A DNA stretch of 64,000 bases from Pigmentiphaga sp. NML080357 (GCF_002188465.1 NZ_NINW01000003.1:270966-334965), one strand, 5' to 3'; counted from the stretch's first letter, positions 1-8,906 are shown. Numbers and translations: made by a program. Notes: a model not told the origin generated them from the sequence alone.

Positions 1-769
1 CCACCTGCCAGAATGCCGACGCCGAGAACCGCGGCACCACGATCATGCAGGCGCCCGAGGCCAGCACTCCGCCAACCGAGTAGAACAGCGCATTCATGTG
101 GAAGAACGGCAGGATGATCATCACGCGGTCGTCGGGCTGCAGGTGCACGCGCGCGACATTGGCCTCGCCGGCCGTGACCAGGTTGTACTGGCTGTGCATC
201 ACGCCCTTGGGGAACCCGGTGGTGCCCGAGGTATAGATGATGACGCAGGTATCCGATGACGCCGGAGCCGGCAGCGGGGCGCCGGCGGCGGGATGGCGCA
301 AGGCGGCCGCGAGCGAGTCCGGATCGGCTTCCGGCGCATCGATCACCATCAGCCATGGACGCGCCGCGAATTCGTCGGCAATGGGCCGTATCAGCTCGAG
401 CAGGCGCGCTTCGGCCAGGATCCCCTGCACGTCGGCGTGCCGCAGCGCGTAATCCATCTCGCGCGGGCCGAATTCCGGGTTGACCGGCACCATGATGGCG
501 CCCAGCCGGGCCAGGGCGAACAGCGCCAGCACGTGCGCCTTGTCGTTGCGTCCCGCCACCGCCACCCGCATTCCCCGCCCGATGCCTCGTGCCGCCAGAG
601 CGTGAGCCAGGCGTTCGTAGCGTTCACCGAATTCGCGCCAGCTCCAGCGCACTTCGCCCTGTATCAGGAAGGGCTCGTCCGCCTGGACCGCGCAGCGGCT
701 CAGGAAGGCATCGTGCAGGGTGCCGTCGTGCGGGCGATAGCTGTTCAAGACGTCTAGCGGACTTTTCAT
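1..769 (-). CDS. Acyl-CoA synthetase (AMP-forming), 5' part
   Basis: This encodes the first 256 residues of an ANL-superfamily ligase, which activates a carboxylic acid through an acyl-adenylate to its CoA thioester. The ATP-binding P-loop YTSGTTGFPKG is visible near residue 180, followed by the FFHMNALFYS region that shapes the acyl pocket. The start ATG at 769-767 gives MKSPLDVLNS, with no strong ribosome binding site upstream. The gene runs off the left edge, so the C-terminal lid domain is not seen. It is divergent from the Bug receptor gene at 923 and shares a 150-bp control region with it. The substrate cannot be read from sequence. Family assignment is firm. Confidence 0.9.
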   Translation of the reverse strand, partial: MKSPLDVLNSYRPHDGTLHDAFLSRCAVQADEPFLIQGEVRWSWREFGERYERLAHALAARGIGRGMRVAVAGRNDKAHVLALFALARLGAIMVPVNPEFGPREMDYALRHADVQGILAEARLLELIRPIADEFAARPWLMVIDAPEADPDSLAAALRHPAAGAPLPAPASSDTCVIIYTSGTTGFPKGVMHSQYNLVTAGEANVARVHLQPDDRVMIILPFFHMNALFYSVGGVLASGACMIVVPRFSASAFWQV

Positions 770-810
770 GACTACGCGGGCGGGTACGGAAACCGCCACA
801 GTTTACTTCT

Positions 811-838
811 TGAATACGTGCGTGCACAATTGTATTCA
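811..838. promoter_or_regulatory. Inverted repeat in divergent promoter region, probable operator
   Basis: A perfect 7-bp inverted repeat, TGAATAC at 811-817 and GTATTCA at 832-838, is separated by 14 bp. A related motif, AATACGGACGTGC, follows at 843-855 and resembles AATACGTGCGTGC at 813-825 as a direct repeat. The site lies between the divergent acyl-CoA ligase and the Bug receptor gene. The GntR regulator at 1968 is the obvious candidate ligand, but that is inference. Confidence 0.5.
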
Positions 839-922
839 TTCAAATACGGACGTGCGGGAGCAACTGTCGCCAACCGCCGCCACATCCCGACGGACGCCAC
901 ACCGGCCCATACAGGAGGAGAC

Positions 923-1897
923 ATGAAGCACGCACTCGGCGCAGCGGCCTGCCTGGCCGCATTCGCCCTGCCCGGCCATGCCGCGCCGGCCGACAACTAT
1001 CCGGAAAGACCCGTGCGCATCGTCGTGCCCTTCGCGGCCGGCGGGGGTGGCGACTTCATCGCCCGCGCCTTCGCCGACAAGTTGTCGGACACCATCAAGC
1101 AGCCGGTCATCATCGACAACCGCGGCGGCGGCAACACGGTCACCGGCACGGAGGTCGTGGCCAAGGCCGAGCCCGACGGCTACACGCTGCTGATCGTCAG
1201 TCCCAGCTTCGCCACCAATCCCACGCTGCTGCCCAGCCTGCCCTACAAGACGCCGGACGACTTCGCCCCCGTGGGCCTGGTGATCACTTATGCCATGGGG
1301 CTGGCGGCGCGCTCCACGCTGGAGGCCAATGACATTCCCCAGCTGCTCGCGCTCGCGAAGAAGCAGCCGGGCAAGCTCACCATCGCCACCTCGGGCGAGG
1401 GCTCGGCCACGCACCTGGCCACCGAGCTGTTCAAGGCGGCCACCCACGTCAACATCATGGACGTGCCGTACCGCGGCGCCGGCCCCGCCATGCTGGACGT
1501 CGCCAGCGGCCACGTGGACCTGGCCTTCACGGGGCTGTCGCAAATCAAGCCCCACCTCGACAGCAAGCGCGCCAAGCTCCTGGCCACCACGGGCCTGAAG
1601 CGGCTGCAGTCGGCGCCCGACACGAAAACCATTGCCGAACAGGGCGTCAAGGACTTCGAAGCGGTGGTGTGGTGGGGCGTCTTCGCGCCGGCCGGCACCC
1701 CCAAACCCATCATCGACAAGATCAACGGCGCGCTGCGCACCAGCCTTGCCGACCCCGAGGTGGCCAAGCGGCTCGAGGTCATCGATGGCGAGGTCAAGGT
1801 GTCCTCGCCGGAGGAGTTCGACCGCTTCGTGCGCGCGGAGATCGCCCGCTGGCGCACGCTGCTCAAGCCCTCCAAGGCCTCCCAGGCCGCACGCTGA
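923..1897 (+). CDS. Bug-family tripartite tricarboxylate receptor (TctC-like)
   Basis: This is a periplasmic solute-binding protein of 324 residues, the usual length for the family. The start at 923 follows AGGAGGAG and gives a clear signal peptide ending near PGHAAPA. Family landmarks are YPERPVRIVVPFAAGG near the mature N-terminus, DNRGGGNTVTG, the PDGYTLL motif, the VPYRGAGPAMLD segment and FAPAGTPKPIIDKIN. No TctA/TctB membrane genes are adjacent, as is usual for Bug paralogs in Alcaligenaceae. The GntR-type regulator follows 70 bp downstream and an inverted repeat lies upstream, suggesting a local switch. The ligand, probably a carboxylate, is not predictable. Confidence 0.93.
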   Translation: MKHALGAAACLAAFALPGHAAPADNYPERPVRIVVPFAAGGGGDFIARAFADKLSDTIKQPVIIDNRGGGNTVTGTEVVAKAEPDGYTLLIVSPSFATNPTLLPSLPYKTPDDFAPVGLVITYAMGLAARSTLEANDIPQLLALAKKQPGKLTIATSGEGSATHLATELFKAATHVNIMDVPYRGAGPAMLDVASGHVDLAFTGLSQIKPHLDSKRAKLLATTGLKRLQSAPDTKTIAEQGVKDFEAVVWWGVFAPAGTPKPIIDKINGALRTSLADPEVAKRLEVIDGEVKVSSPEEFDRFVRAEIARWRTLLKPSKASQAAR

Positions 1898-1967
1898 ACG
1901 GCGGGCCGGCGCCGACGGGGCGGACTTGGTTATGATCGCTGCTTTGCCATCCGCCCTCCCGCCGTCC

Positions 1968-2660
1968 ATGCCCAGACAAAAAGCGGCGCCTGCCGCGCCC
2001 AGCGCGAAGAATCTCGGACAGTCCGCGTGTTCGCGCGGCGAGCAGGCCTACCAGTACGTGCGCACGGCCATCCGCTCCGGCGAACTGGCCCCCGGCACGC
2101 GCCTGCGCGAAATCGAGCTGGCCGAACTGCTGGGGCTGAGCCGCACTCCCGTGCGCGAAGCCTTGAGCCGCCTGGAAAGCGAAGGCCTGGTCGTCAACGA
2201 GTCGGGCCGGGGGCTGGTCGTGACCGAGCTCGATCAAAGCATGATCAACGAGCTCTATGTAATGCGCGAGGTGCTCGAAGGCACGGCCGCGCGGCTGGCC
2301 GCGCGCCATGCCTCCGACGTGGAGATCTCGGCGCTGCGCGAAATCGCCGACCGCGATGCGCAATTGCTCGAGCAGCCCGACCAGTTGGCGGTCAACAATC
2401 ACTTCTTCCACGAAACGCTGTACCGCTGCGCGCATAACCGCTACCTGCTGAAGACGCTGAACTCGCTGCAGGAGTCGATGTCGCTGCTGGGCCCCACTAC
2501 GCTCGCCATGCCCGGCCGCGCGCAAAGCAGCTCGCGCGAGCACCAGGAGATGGTGGCGGCGCTGGAACAGCGCGATCCCGACCTGGCCGAGCGTATTACC
2601 CGCGAACACATCCGCGCGGCCTACAAGGTCCGGCTCACGCGCATGCTGCGCAACATATGA
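1968..2660 (+). CDS. GntR-family (FadR/FCD-type) transcriptional regulator
   Basis: A 230-residue regulator. An N-terminal winged helix-turn-helix (ELAELLGLSRTPVREALSRL, about residues 55-75) precedes an FCD effector domain with metal-binding residues such as the VNNHFFHE histidines and the SSSREHQEM and ITREHIRAAY histidines. An upstream in-frame ATG at 1932 exists, but its bases overlap a good -10-like TATGAT. The ATG at 1968, giving MPRQKAAPA, is therefore preferred. The gene probably controls the preceding Bug gene or the divergent ligase. FCD proteins usually sense small carboxylates, which fits the neighbours. Confidence 0.9.
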   Translation: MPRQKAAPAAPSAKNLGQSACSRGEQAYQYVRTAIRSGELAPGTRLREIELAELLGLSRTPVREALSRLESEGLVVNESGRGLVVTELDQSMINELYVMREVLEGTAARLAARHASDVEISALREIADRDAQLLEQPDQLAVNNHFFHETLYRCAHNRYLLKTLNSLQESMSLLGPTTLAMPGRAQSSSREHQEMVAALEQRDPDLAERITREHIRAAYKVRLTRMLRNI

Positions 2661-3129
2661 AGAAACGCGTCCGCGCGGCGATGATCGCCGAGAGATAGTT
2701 GTCCTTGCGCAACTGTCCCGCTGGCGGCCGGCGCGGGAATCGGCATCCTGGTTCCGATTCGATGCTCCCCATCCGGCGGCGGCCGCCGCGGCGAACAGGG
2801 TCTTGCATATGTCGATCCTGGCCGGGTTTGTTGTTACGCAGCATTGGCCGCGCACGCGTGGCATGTCCGTACACGGCACGAAATATGGAAAGCGCGCCAT
2901 CGGGTGCGAAACCGTCATCTGGAATGCTGCAACGCATGATCGTTGACGGTGTCCCCTTCCAAGCTCGCCGGCAGTTGCGTCGGGGATTGGGAGCCCATCG
3001 TGCGCAGTGAAATCCTGGCCTGGCATGCATTGCCATGGCGGCCCCGGAGCCCCGAAAAACCTGGCTCTTTATGCAACCGGGCATACAATGTCGCTTCACG
3101 TGCCGCTGACTGTTTTACATACAAAACAA
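2661..3129. other. 469-bp intergenic region, no gene recognised
   Basis: Short open frames occur on both strands, but none shows homology I recognise or a ribosome binding site. Near the right end, GTTTT at 3112-3116 and AAAAC at 3123-3127 form a 5-bp inverted repeat directly before the malic enzyme start. A TACAAT at 3084-3089 could be a -10 element. The malic enzyme ATG has no visible Shine-Dalgarno sequence, so initiation there may be unusual. Confidence 0.5.
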
Positions 3130-4410
3130 ATGGATTCTTCGCTTACCGATAAGGCGCTCGCCTATCATCAGTTCCCCGTTCCCGGAAAAATCGCCGTCGT
3201 TCCCACCAAGCCTCTCGACAACCAGCAGGACCTGTCGCTGGCCTATTCTCCCGGCGTCGCCGCCGCGTGCGAAGCCATCGCCAACGAACAACAGGCCACG
3301 CGCTACTACACCTCGCGCTCGAACCTGGTCGCGGTCATCTCCAACGGCACCGCCGTGCTGGGCCTGGGCAACATCGGGCCGTACGCCGCCAAGCCGGTCA
3401 TGGAAGGCAAGGCCTGCCTGTTCCAGAAGTTCGCCGGCATCAACGTGTTCGACATCGAGCTTGCCGAAACCGATCCCGACAAGCTCGTCGACGCCATCGC
3501 GATGATGGAGCCCACCTTCGGCGGCATCAACCTCGAAGACATCAAGGCGCCCGAGTGCTTCTACATCGAGCGCAAGCTGACCGAGCGGATGTCGATCCCG
3601 GTCTTCCACGACGACCAGCACGGCACCGCCATCGTGGCGTCCGCCGGCATCGTCAACGGCCTGAAGCTGGCCGAGAAATCGCTCGACCGCGTGAAGCTGG
3701 TCTGCTCGGGCGCCGGCGCCGCCGCCATCGCCTGCCTGGACCTGCTGGTGCGGCAAGGCCTGAAGAAGGAGAACATCCTGCTGGTGGACTCCAAGGGCGT
3801 CGTCTACGAAGGCCGCGACGCGTCGATGGAATTCAACAAGTCGCGCTACGCCACCACCAGCACGGCCCGCACGCTGGCCGACGCGGTCAAGGATGCCGAT
3901 ATTTTCCTGGGGTGCTCGGCGGCGGGCCTGCTCACGCCCGACATGGTCGCCACCATGGCGCTGCGCCCGCTGATCCTCGCGCTGGCCAATCCCGAGCCGG
4001 AGATCCGGCCCGAACTGGCCAGGGAAGTGCGTTCCGACTGCCTGATCGCCACCGGCCGTTCGGACTACCCGAACCAGGTCAATAACGTTCTGTGCTTTCC
4101 CTTCCTGTTCCGCGGCGCGCTCGACGTCGATGCCATGCGCATCACCGACGAAATGAAGCTGGCCTGCGTCAACGCCATCGCCAATCTCGCGCAGCAGCCC
4201 ATCCCGCCCGAAGTGGCCAAGGCCTATCCCAACCGCAAGCTGGAATTCGGCCCCGACTACTTCATTCCCACGCCGTTCGATCCCCGCCTGATCAGCGAGG
4301 TCGCGGCCGCCGTGGCGCTGGCTGCCATGGATTCGGGCGTCGCACGCAGTCCCATCGCCGACATCGACGCCTACCGCGAATCCCTGGCAAGCTCTTCGTC
4401 CAACCGCTGA
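3130..4410 (+). CDS. Malic enzyme, short single-domain form
   Basis: This oxidatively decarboxylates malate to pyruvate and CO2 with NAD(P). The 426 residues cover the malic N-terminal domain ([33 protein letters not shown]) and the NAD-binding domain ([36 protein letters not shown]). Classical proteobacterial MaeB enzymes are about 760 residues with a C-terminal phosphotransacetylase-like domain. That domain is absent here, and the next gene starts 53 bp after the stop. [16 protein letters not shown] matches typical starts of the family, although no ribosome binding site precedes the ATG. The D-hydroxyacid dehydrogenase follows in the same direction and may be co-transcribed. Confidence 0.93.
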   Translation: MDSSLTDKALAYHQFPVPGKIAVVPTKPLDNQQDLSLAYSPGVAAACEAIANEQQATRYYTSRSNLVAVISNGTAVLGLGNIGPYAAKPVMEGKACLFQKFAGINVFDIELAETDPDKLVDAIAMMEPTFGGINLEDIKAPECFYIERKLTERMSIPVFHDDQHGTAIVASAGIVNGLKLAEKSLDRVKLVCSGAGAAAIACLDLLVRQGLKKENILLVDSKGVVYEGRDASMEFNKSRYATTSTARTLADAVKDADIFLGCSAAGLLTPDMVATMALRPLILALANPEPEIRPELAREVRSDCLIATGRSDYPNQVNNVLCFPFLFRGALDVDAMRITDEMKLACVNAIANLAQQPIPPEVAKAYPNRKLEFGPDYFIPTPFDPRLISEVAAAVALAAMDSGVARSPIADIDAYRESLASSSSNR

Positions 4411-4463
4411 CGCAAGACCGGAAGGGCGGCCGCCCCTTCCGCCTCCGAAGCGCAAATCCGAGA

Positions 4464-5438
4464 ATGCCCACCATCATGTCGTCCGCGCACAAGATCGTCT
4501 TCCTGGACCGGGCCAGCCTGCAGGCCACCATCCGGCCGCCTGCCTTTCCGCATACATGGGTCGACCACGACATCACTTCACGGGAAGAAGTCGTGGACCG
4601 GCTTGGGGACGCATCCATCGCGGTCACCAACAAGATACCGCTGCGCCGGGCCGAACTGGACCGGCTGCCGCAGTTGAAGATGATCGCCGTAGCCGCGACG
4701 GGCACCGACATCATCGATCTTGCCGCCTGCCAGGAACGCGGCATCGTGGTCTCGAACATCCGCAACTACGCGACGGCCTCGCTTCCGGAGCACACCTTCG
4801 CGCTCATCCTGGCCCTGCGGCGGAACCTGCGCGCCTACGCGGCCGACGTCGAAGCCGGCAAATGGCAGCGGTCGCAACAGTTCTGTTTCCTCGACTACCC
4901 CATCCGCGACCTGGCCGACAGCCGGCTCGGCATCGTGGGCTATGGCGCGCTGGGGCGCTCGGTGGCGGCACTGGGGCGCGCCTTCGGCATGGAGATCTGC
5001 GTGTCCAGCCGCTCGCCGGTGGATGAACCCGGCATCGTGAACCTGCCGCTGCCCGAACTGCTGCGGACCTCCGACGTCGTCACGCTGCACCTGCCGCTGA
5101 GTCCGGCCACGCGCAACATGATCGACCGCGAGCAGCTCGCCTCCATGAAGCGGACCGCGCTGCTGATCAACACTGCGCGCGGCGGACTGGTGAACGAAGC
5201 GGCGCTGGCCGATGCCCTGCGCGACGGCACCATCGCCGGCGCGGGCTTCGACGTGCTGGACGGCGAACCTCCGGCCGACACCAATCCTCTGTTGCACGTC
5301 AAGCAGCCCAATTTCATCCTGACGCCGCACGTCGCCTGGGCAAGCCAGGAAGCGATGCAGAGGCTGGCCGACCAGTTGGTGGACAACCTGGAAGCCTTCG
5401 TCGCGGGCAAGCCGCGCAACGTGGTGCAGCCGAAGTAG
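4464..5438 (+). CDS. D-isomer-specific 2-hydroxyacid dehydrogenase
   Basis: This is an NAD(P)-dependent reductase of 2-oxoacids such as hydroxypyruvate or glyoxylate. At 324 residues it is normal for the family. The Rossmann motif LGIVGYGALGRSV sits near residue 155. The catalytic residues are the Arg in NTARGGLVNE, the Glu in LDGEPP and the His in LTPHVAW. A second in-frame ATG at 4476 (MSSAHK) is an equally possible start, and neither has a strong ribosome binding site. It lies 53 bp after the malic enzyme gene, so a shared transcript is likely. Exact substrate unknown. Confidence 0.9.
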   Translation: MPTIMSSAHKIVFLDRASLQATIRPPAFPHTWVDHDITSREEVVDRLGDASIAVTNKIPLRRAELDRLPQLKMIAVAATGTDIIDLAACQERGIVVSNIRNYATASLPEHTFALILALRRNLRAYAADVEAGKWQRSQQFCFLDYPIRDLADSRLGIVGYGALGRSVAALGRAFGMEICVSSRSPVDEPGIVNLPLPELLRTSDVVTLHLPLSPATRNMIDREQLASMKRTALLINTARGGLVNEAALADALRDGTIAGAGFDVLDGEPPADTNPLLHVKQPNFILTPHVAWASQEAMQRLADQLVDNLEAFVAGKPRNVVQPK

Positions 5439-5450
5439 GCGGCACCACGC

Positions 5451-5612
5451 CTCTCTCGGTCGGCTCTGCTCGAACGCCTCCCGACTCGCCGCTTCGGCCC
5501 TCTGCCCAATGCCGCGGTCCAACGTCCGCGCGACGCTTCGGACGCCGAACTGCAGACCTGGGCCGTCAACATGCTGGATGCCGCCACCCTGTCCCAGGTC
5601 TTCGGCGAATAG
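5451..5612 (+). pseudogene. Remnant of a DUF4351/Rpn-type protein C-terminus
   Basis: An in-frame stretch ending in TAG at 5610-5612 reads LLERLPTRRFGPLPNAAVQR and ends NMLDAATLSQVFGE. This has the look of the DUF4351 tail found at the C-terminus of Rpn-family PD-(D/E)XK proteins. No start codon, ribosome binding site or upstream domain is present. I therefore read it as a decayed gene end left between the dehydrogenase and queC. The assignment is from pattern memory and is moderate. Confidence 0.5.
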
Positions 5613-5626
5613 CGGCCAAGGCGGCC

Positions 5627-6337
5627 CTACATGCCGCCCGGCGCCTGCCGCCAGCGGCCATACCCCGCAGCCCGCAGCTCGCAAGCCGGGCAGGCGCCGC
5701 ATCCGTAGCCCCATTCGAAGCGCTTGCTGCGATCGCCGAGGTAGCAGGTATGGCTGTGCTCGGCCACGATGTCGACCAGCGCACCGCCCCCAAGGTCGAA
5801 AGCCAGTTGCCAGGTCTGCGCCTTGTCCAGCCACATCAGCGGGGTCTCGAAGGTGAAGCGCTGCCCCATGCCCAGCGATACCGCCACCTGCAGCGCCTTG
5901 ACCGTATCGTCGCGGCAATCGGGGTAGCCGGAGAAGTCGGTTTCGCACATGCCGCCCACCACCACGTCGAGCCCGCGGCGATAGGCCAGCGCCGATGCCA
6001 TGGTGAGGAAGACCAGGTTGCGCCCCGGGACGAAGGTATTGGGCAGCCCGGCGTCGGTCAGCCGGATCTCGGTCTCGCGCGTGAGCGCGGTGTCGCTGAT
6101 GGCGCCCAGCACCGACAGGTCGACGGCATGGTCTTCGCCCAGCCGGGATGCCCACGCGGGAAAGCGGGCGCGCATTTCGCGCAGCACGTTCCGGCGGGCC
6201 TCGAGCTCCACGCGATGACGCTGGCCGTAGTCGAAGCCCACGGTTTCGACCGCCGCATAGCGGTCCAGCGCCCACGCGAGGCAGGTCGTGGAGTCCTGTC
6301 CGCCGGAGAACAGGACGAGGGCCTTGCGGGAGTCCAT
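5627..6337 (-). CDS. queC: 7-cyano-7-deazaguanine synthase QueC
   Basis: QueC converts 7-carboxy-7-deazaguanine to preQ0 with ATP and ammonia in queuosine biosynthesis. The 236-residue protein opens with the PP-loop SGGQDST at residues 11-17. It carries [17 protein letters not shown] and [14 protein letters not shown]. Near its end lies the zinc cluster built from HTCYLG and [10 protein letters not shown]. The ATG at 6337-6335 overlaps the stop codon of the upstream small lipoprotein gene by one base (TGATG), so translation is probably coupled. Function is confident. Confidence 0.96.
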   Translation of the reverse strand: MDSRKALVLFSGGQDSTTCLAWALDRYAAVETVGFDYGQRHRVELEARRNVLREMRARFPAWASRLGEDHAVDLSVLGAISDTALTRETEIRLTDAGLPNTFVPGRNLVFLTMASALAYRRGLDVVVGGMCETDFSGYPDCRDDTVKALQVAVSLGMGQRFTFETPLMWLDKAQTWQLAFDLGGGALVDIVAEHSHTCYLGDRSKRFEWGYGCGACPACELRAAGYGRWRQAPGGM

Positions 6338-6498
6338 CAGTCGATCACCGCGGCGCAAGCGTCGGTGGGCGCGGCGGCAATGTCGCCCACGACGGGCACG
6401 ATCTTGAGGCCGGCGGAAGCCACGCGGCACGGCGCGGCCACCACGCCGCAGCCGTTCAGCGTGACCGCGAAGGCCATGGCAAGCAGAAGACTTTTCAT
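6337..6498 (-). CDS. Small lipoprotein, DUF6726-like
   Basis: A 53-residue protein with an N-terminal hydrophobic segment and lipobox LNGC around residue 17, so it is probably anchored in the outer or inner membrane. The rest, [20 protein letters not shown] onward, is short and rich in Ala and Val with two further cysteines. It is the first gene of a two-gene unit with queC, with which it overlaps by one base. Function is unknown. It resembles small conserved lipoproteins seen next to queC in related genera, from memory only. Confidence 0.75.
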   Translation of the reverse strand: MKSLLLAMAFAVTLNGCGVVAAPCRVASAGLKIVPVVGDIAAAPTDACAAVID

Positions 6499-6571
6499 GA
6501 AAAACCCTGGCAGGAGAATCGAAGGCGCTGGCGCCAGGGTAGCACTATAAGATGGCGCGGTTCGAGCCCCT

Positions 6572-6601
6572 GGCCTGCGTCTCATCCAATTGACGCAGGC
6601 C
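6572..6601 (-). terminator. Hairpin downstream of the MFS gene
   Basis: GGCCTGCGTC at 6572-6581 and GACGCAGGCC at 6592-6601 form a perfect 10-bp stem with a 10-nt loop, 40 bp past the end of the MFS gene. No T-run follows on the minus strand, so it is either a weak intrinsic terminator or an mRNA 3'-end stabiliser. Confidence 0.45.
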
Positions 6602-6640
6602 GGGAGCGAGGCGCCGGCCGCCGCCCGGCATCGCGCCTGT

Positions 6641-7873
6641 TCAGGCCTTGGCCAGCGCCTGCTTGGCGCGCGGCCGCCCAAGGTCGGGGAGGAACGCGGT
6701 CAACAGGCCCAGCAGCGGCAGGAACGAGCAGAGGTGATACACATACTCGATGCTGGTCACGTCGGCCACCTTGCCCAGCACCGCGGCGCCCAGGCCGCCC
6801 ATGCCGAAGGCGAACCCGAAGAAGAGGCCCGACACCGTGCCCACCTTGCCGGGCATCAGCTCCTGGGCGAACACCAGGATCGCAGAGAAGGCCGAGGCCA
6901 GGATCAGGCCGATGACGAAGCTCAGGATGCCGGTCCACGCCAAGTCCACGTAGGGCAACGCGAGCGCGAATGGCGCCACGCCCAGGATGGAGCCCCAGAT
7001 CACCTTCTTGCGCCCGATGCGGTCGCCGATGGGGCCGCCCAGTATCGTGCCCAGGGCCACGGCGATGAGGAAGCCGAACAGGTGCATCTGCGCATTCTGC
7101 ACCGATACGCCGAAGCGATGCATCAGGTAGAAGGTGTAGTAGCTGGTGAAGCTCGCCATGTAGAAGTACTTGGAGAACAGCAGCGTCAGCAGGATGGCCA
7201 TCGAGCCCGTGACCGCCCCGCGGCTGAGCGAGGATGGGGGCGGAGCCGGCCGGGCCTTGCGCGGGCCGGACAGGTGCTGCCGCTTGTACCAGGCGCCGAC
7301 CTGGTAGAGCACGACCATGGCCAGCAGCGCGGCCAGGGCGAACCATGCCAGGCTGTCCTGGCCACGCGGGATGATGAACCAGGCGGCCAGCAGCGGCCCC
7401 ATGGCGCTGCCGGCGTTGCCGCCCACCTGGAAGATGGATTGCGCCAGGCCATGGCGGCCGCCCGATACCAGGCGCGCGACGCGGGAGGATTCCGGGTGGA
7501 AAATGGACGACCCGGTGCCCAGCAGCGCCGCGGCCACCAGCAGCGTGGCGTAATTGGGCGCGAAGGCCAGCAGCACGATCCCGGCCAGGCTGCACGCCAT
7601 GCCGATGGGCAGCGAATAGGGCTTGGGATTGCGGTCGGTGTACAGGCCCACCAGCGGCTGCAGCAGCGATGCCGTGAGCTGGTAGAGCAGCGTGATCAGG
7701 CCGATCTGGGTGAAGGTGAGCGCGAATTCGCTTTTCAGCAGCGGGTAGACTGCCAGGATCAGCGATTGCAGCATGTCGTTCAGGAAGTGCGAGAAGCTGA
7801 TCGCGCCCAGTATCTTGAAGCCGGTGCGCTCCGCCTGGGCGGACGGAACTTGGGCAGGGTTGACGCTTTGCAT
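6641..7873 (-). CDS. fsr: MFS exporter, fosmidomycin-resistance (Fsr) type
   Basis: An inner-membrane proton-driven exporter of 410 residues with about 12 hydrophobic segments. The family signature is clear: ISFSHFLNDMLQSLILAVYP near the N-terminus, GTGSSIFHPESSRVARLVSG around residue 125 and SIFQVGGNAGSAMGPLLAA. The loop around residues 205-220 is short and basic. The gene is divergent from an AraC-family regulator at 7984 with a 110-bp shared region holding an inverted repeat, which suggests local regulation. Fosmidomycin export is the name-giving activity. The native substrate is unknown. Confidence 0.9.
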   Translation of the reverse strand: MQSVNPAQVPSAQAERTGFKILGAISFSHFLNDMLQSLILAVYPLLKSEFALTFTQIGLITLLYQLTASLLQPLVGLYTDRNPKPYSLPIGMACSLAGIVLLAFAPNYATLLVAAALLGTGSSIFHPESSRVARLVSGGRHGLAQSIFQVGGNAGSAMGPLLAAWFIIPRGQDSLAWFALAALLAMVVLYQVGAWYKRQHLSGPRKARPAPPPSSLSRGAVTGSMAILLTLLFSKYFYMASFTSYYTFYLMHRFGVSVQNAQMHLFGFLIAVALGTILGGPIGDRIGRKKVIWGSILGVAPFALALPYVDLAWTGILSFVIGLILASAFSAILVFAQELMPGKVGTVSGLFFGFAFGMGGLGAAVLGKVADVTSIEYVYHLCSFLPLLGLLTAFLPDLGRPRAKQALAKA

Positions 7874-7911
7874 GATGTCTCTAGGGTTGCCCGACAGCGG
7901 GCTCAGGGTTT

Positions 7912-7927
7912 TTACGTATTTTCGTAA
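7912..7927. promoter_or_regulatory. Inverted repeat between fsr and araC-type gene
   Basis: TTACG at 7912-7916 and CGTAA at 7923-7927 form a 5-bp inverted repeat with 6-bp spacing in an AT-rich stretch between the divergent exporter and regulator genes. It is the best operator candidate here. No other dyad is visible in the 110 bp. Confidence 0.4.
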
Positions 7928-7983
7928 GCGTACCTGTCCGGATTCCGTCTGTCTTGCGAAAATAAGGCACGGCCCTTCTAGAA

Positions 7984-8763
7984 ATGGACAAATCCCGCCC
8001 TTTTCCCGACTACCACGATTACGACCGCCGCGAGCGGCCGGTCACGGCCATGGCAAAGGACTTCCCGCCGGGCTATCGCACGGGTCCGCACCGGCACCCC
8101 TCGGGACAGCTGGTCTATGCCTTGTACGGCGTCATGGTCGCCCACACCGAAATGGGGCGGTGGGTGGTGCCGCCCACCCGGGGGCTGTGGATGCCCCCCT
8201 CGGTCCACCATGAATTGCGCATGGTGGGCGAGGTGCGCATGCGCACCGCCTACATCCATCCCGACGCGGCCCGCCACCTGCCCAGCCACTGTTCGGTGAT
8301 GGCCATTTCGCCGCTGCTGCGCGAGCTGATCCTGGCGGCCATCGACATCCAGGGTCCCTACGACGACGACACGCGCGACGGCCGCGTCATGCGGCTGCTG
8401 CTGGACGAGCTGCGGCAGCTGCCCATGCTTCCGCTGCGCCTGCCCCGGCCCGCCGATGCGCGCCTGCAAGCGGTATGCGAAGCCATCGTCGCCGCTCCCG
8501 ACGACAAGACCACCATCCAGGGATGGGCCGGCCGCCTGGGAGTGGATGCCAAGACCGTACACCGTCTTTTCGTGCGCGAAACCGGCATGACTTTCGGCCA
8601 ATGGCGCCAGCAGGCACGGCTGCTGGAAGCGCTGGAACGCCTGGCCGAAGGCGCCAAGATCCTCGACGTTGCCCTGGAGCTGGGCTACGCCAGTCCCAGC
8701 GCGTTCTCCACGATGTTCAAGCGGCAGTTCGGCGTGGCGCCCAGCGCGTTCTTCGATCAATAG
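7984..8763 (+). CDS. AraC-family transcriptional regulator with cupin sensor
   Basis: 259 residues. The N-terminal half is a cupin fold: TGPHRHPSGQLVYALYGVM, then the P-x-GLWMPP turn with SVHHELRM. The C-terminal half holds two helix-turn-helix motifs, IQGWAGRLGVDAKTVHRLF and ILDVALELGYASPSAFSTMF, typical of AraC proteins. It is divergently transcribed from the Fsr-type exporter, which it probably regulates. Its 3' end converges with the Bug/hydrolase unit. Confidence 0.92.
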   Translation: MDKSRPFPDYHDYDRRERPVTAMAKDFPPGYRTGPHRHPSGQLVYALYGVMVAHTEMGRWVVPPTRGLWMPPSVHHELRMVGEVRMRTAYIHPDAARHLPSHCSVMAISPLLRELILAAIDIQGPYDDDTRDGRVMRLLLDELRQLPMLPLRLPRPADARLQAVCEAIVAAPDDKTTIQGWAGRLGVDAKTVHRLFVRETGMTFGQWRQQARLLEALERLAEGAKILDVALELGYASPSAFSTMFKRQFGVAPSAFFDQ

Positions 8764-8902
8764 GCGGCCGGCGGCCCGTCCAGGAAATGGGCCAGTCGAA
8801 AGCCACGCGGCGGCGCTCCCCCAGCGCCGCCGCAGTCGGCCGCCAGATGGCCGAGGACGCGCCGAAGCCATGCAGCAACAGCAAGGGTGTCTCGCGCGCC
8901 AT
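8764..8902 (-). pseudogene. Truncated alpha/beta-hydrolase (N-terminal stub)
   Basis: Starting with ATG at 8902-8900, only 4 bp after the Bug gene, the reading frame gives MARETPLLLLHGFGASSAIW and then RRVAFDWP. This is the first strand and oxyanion loop of an alpha/beta-hydrolase. After about 45 residues homology ends and the frame runs into the 3' end of the AraC gene. The nucleophile elbow and the rest of the catalytic machinery are missing. I read it as the remains of a hydrolase once co-transcribed with the Bug gene. Confidence 0.65.
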
Positions 8903-8906
8903 GGCG

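Noticed and set aside
2661..3129. Degraded Bug receptor in the 469-bp gap
   Set aside because: A stretch resembling NKPG on the minus strand is isolated and no further receptor motifs follow.
3115..4455. Minus-strand open frame of 446 codons opposite the malic enzyme
   Set aside because: It has shadow composition and no motifs, and the plus strand encodes a clear malic enzyme.
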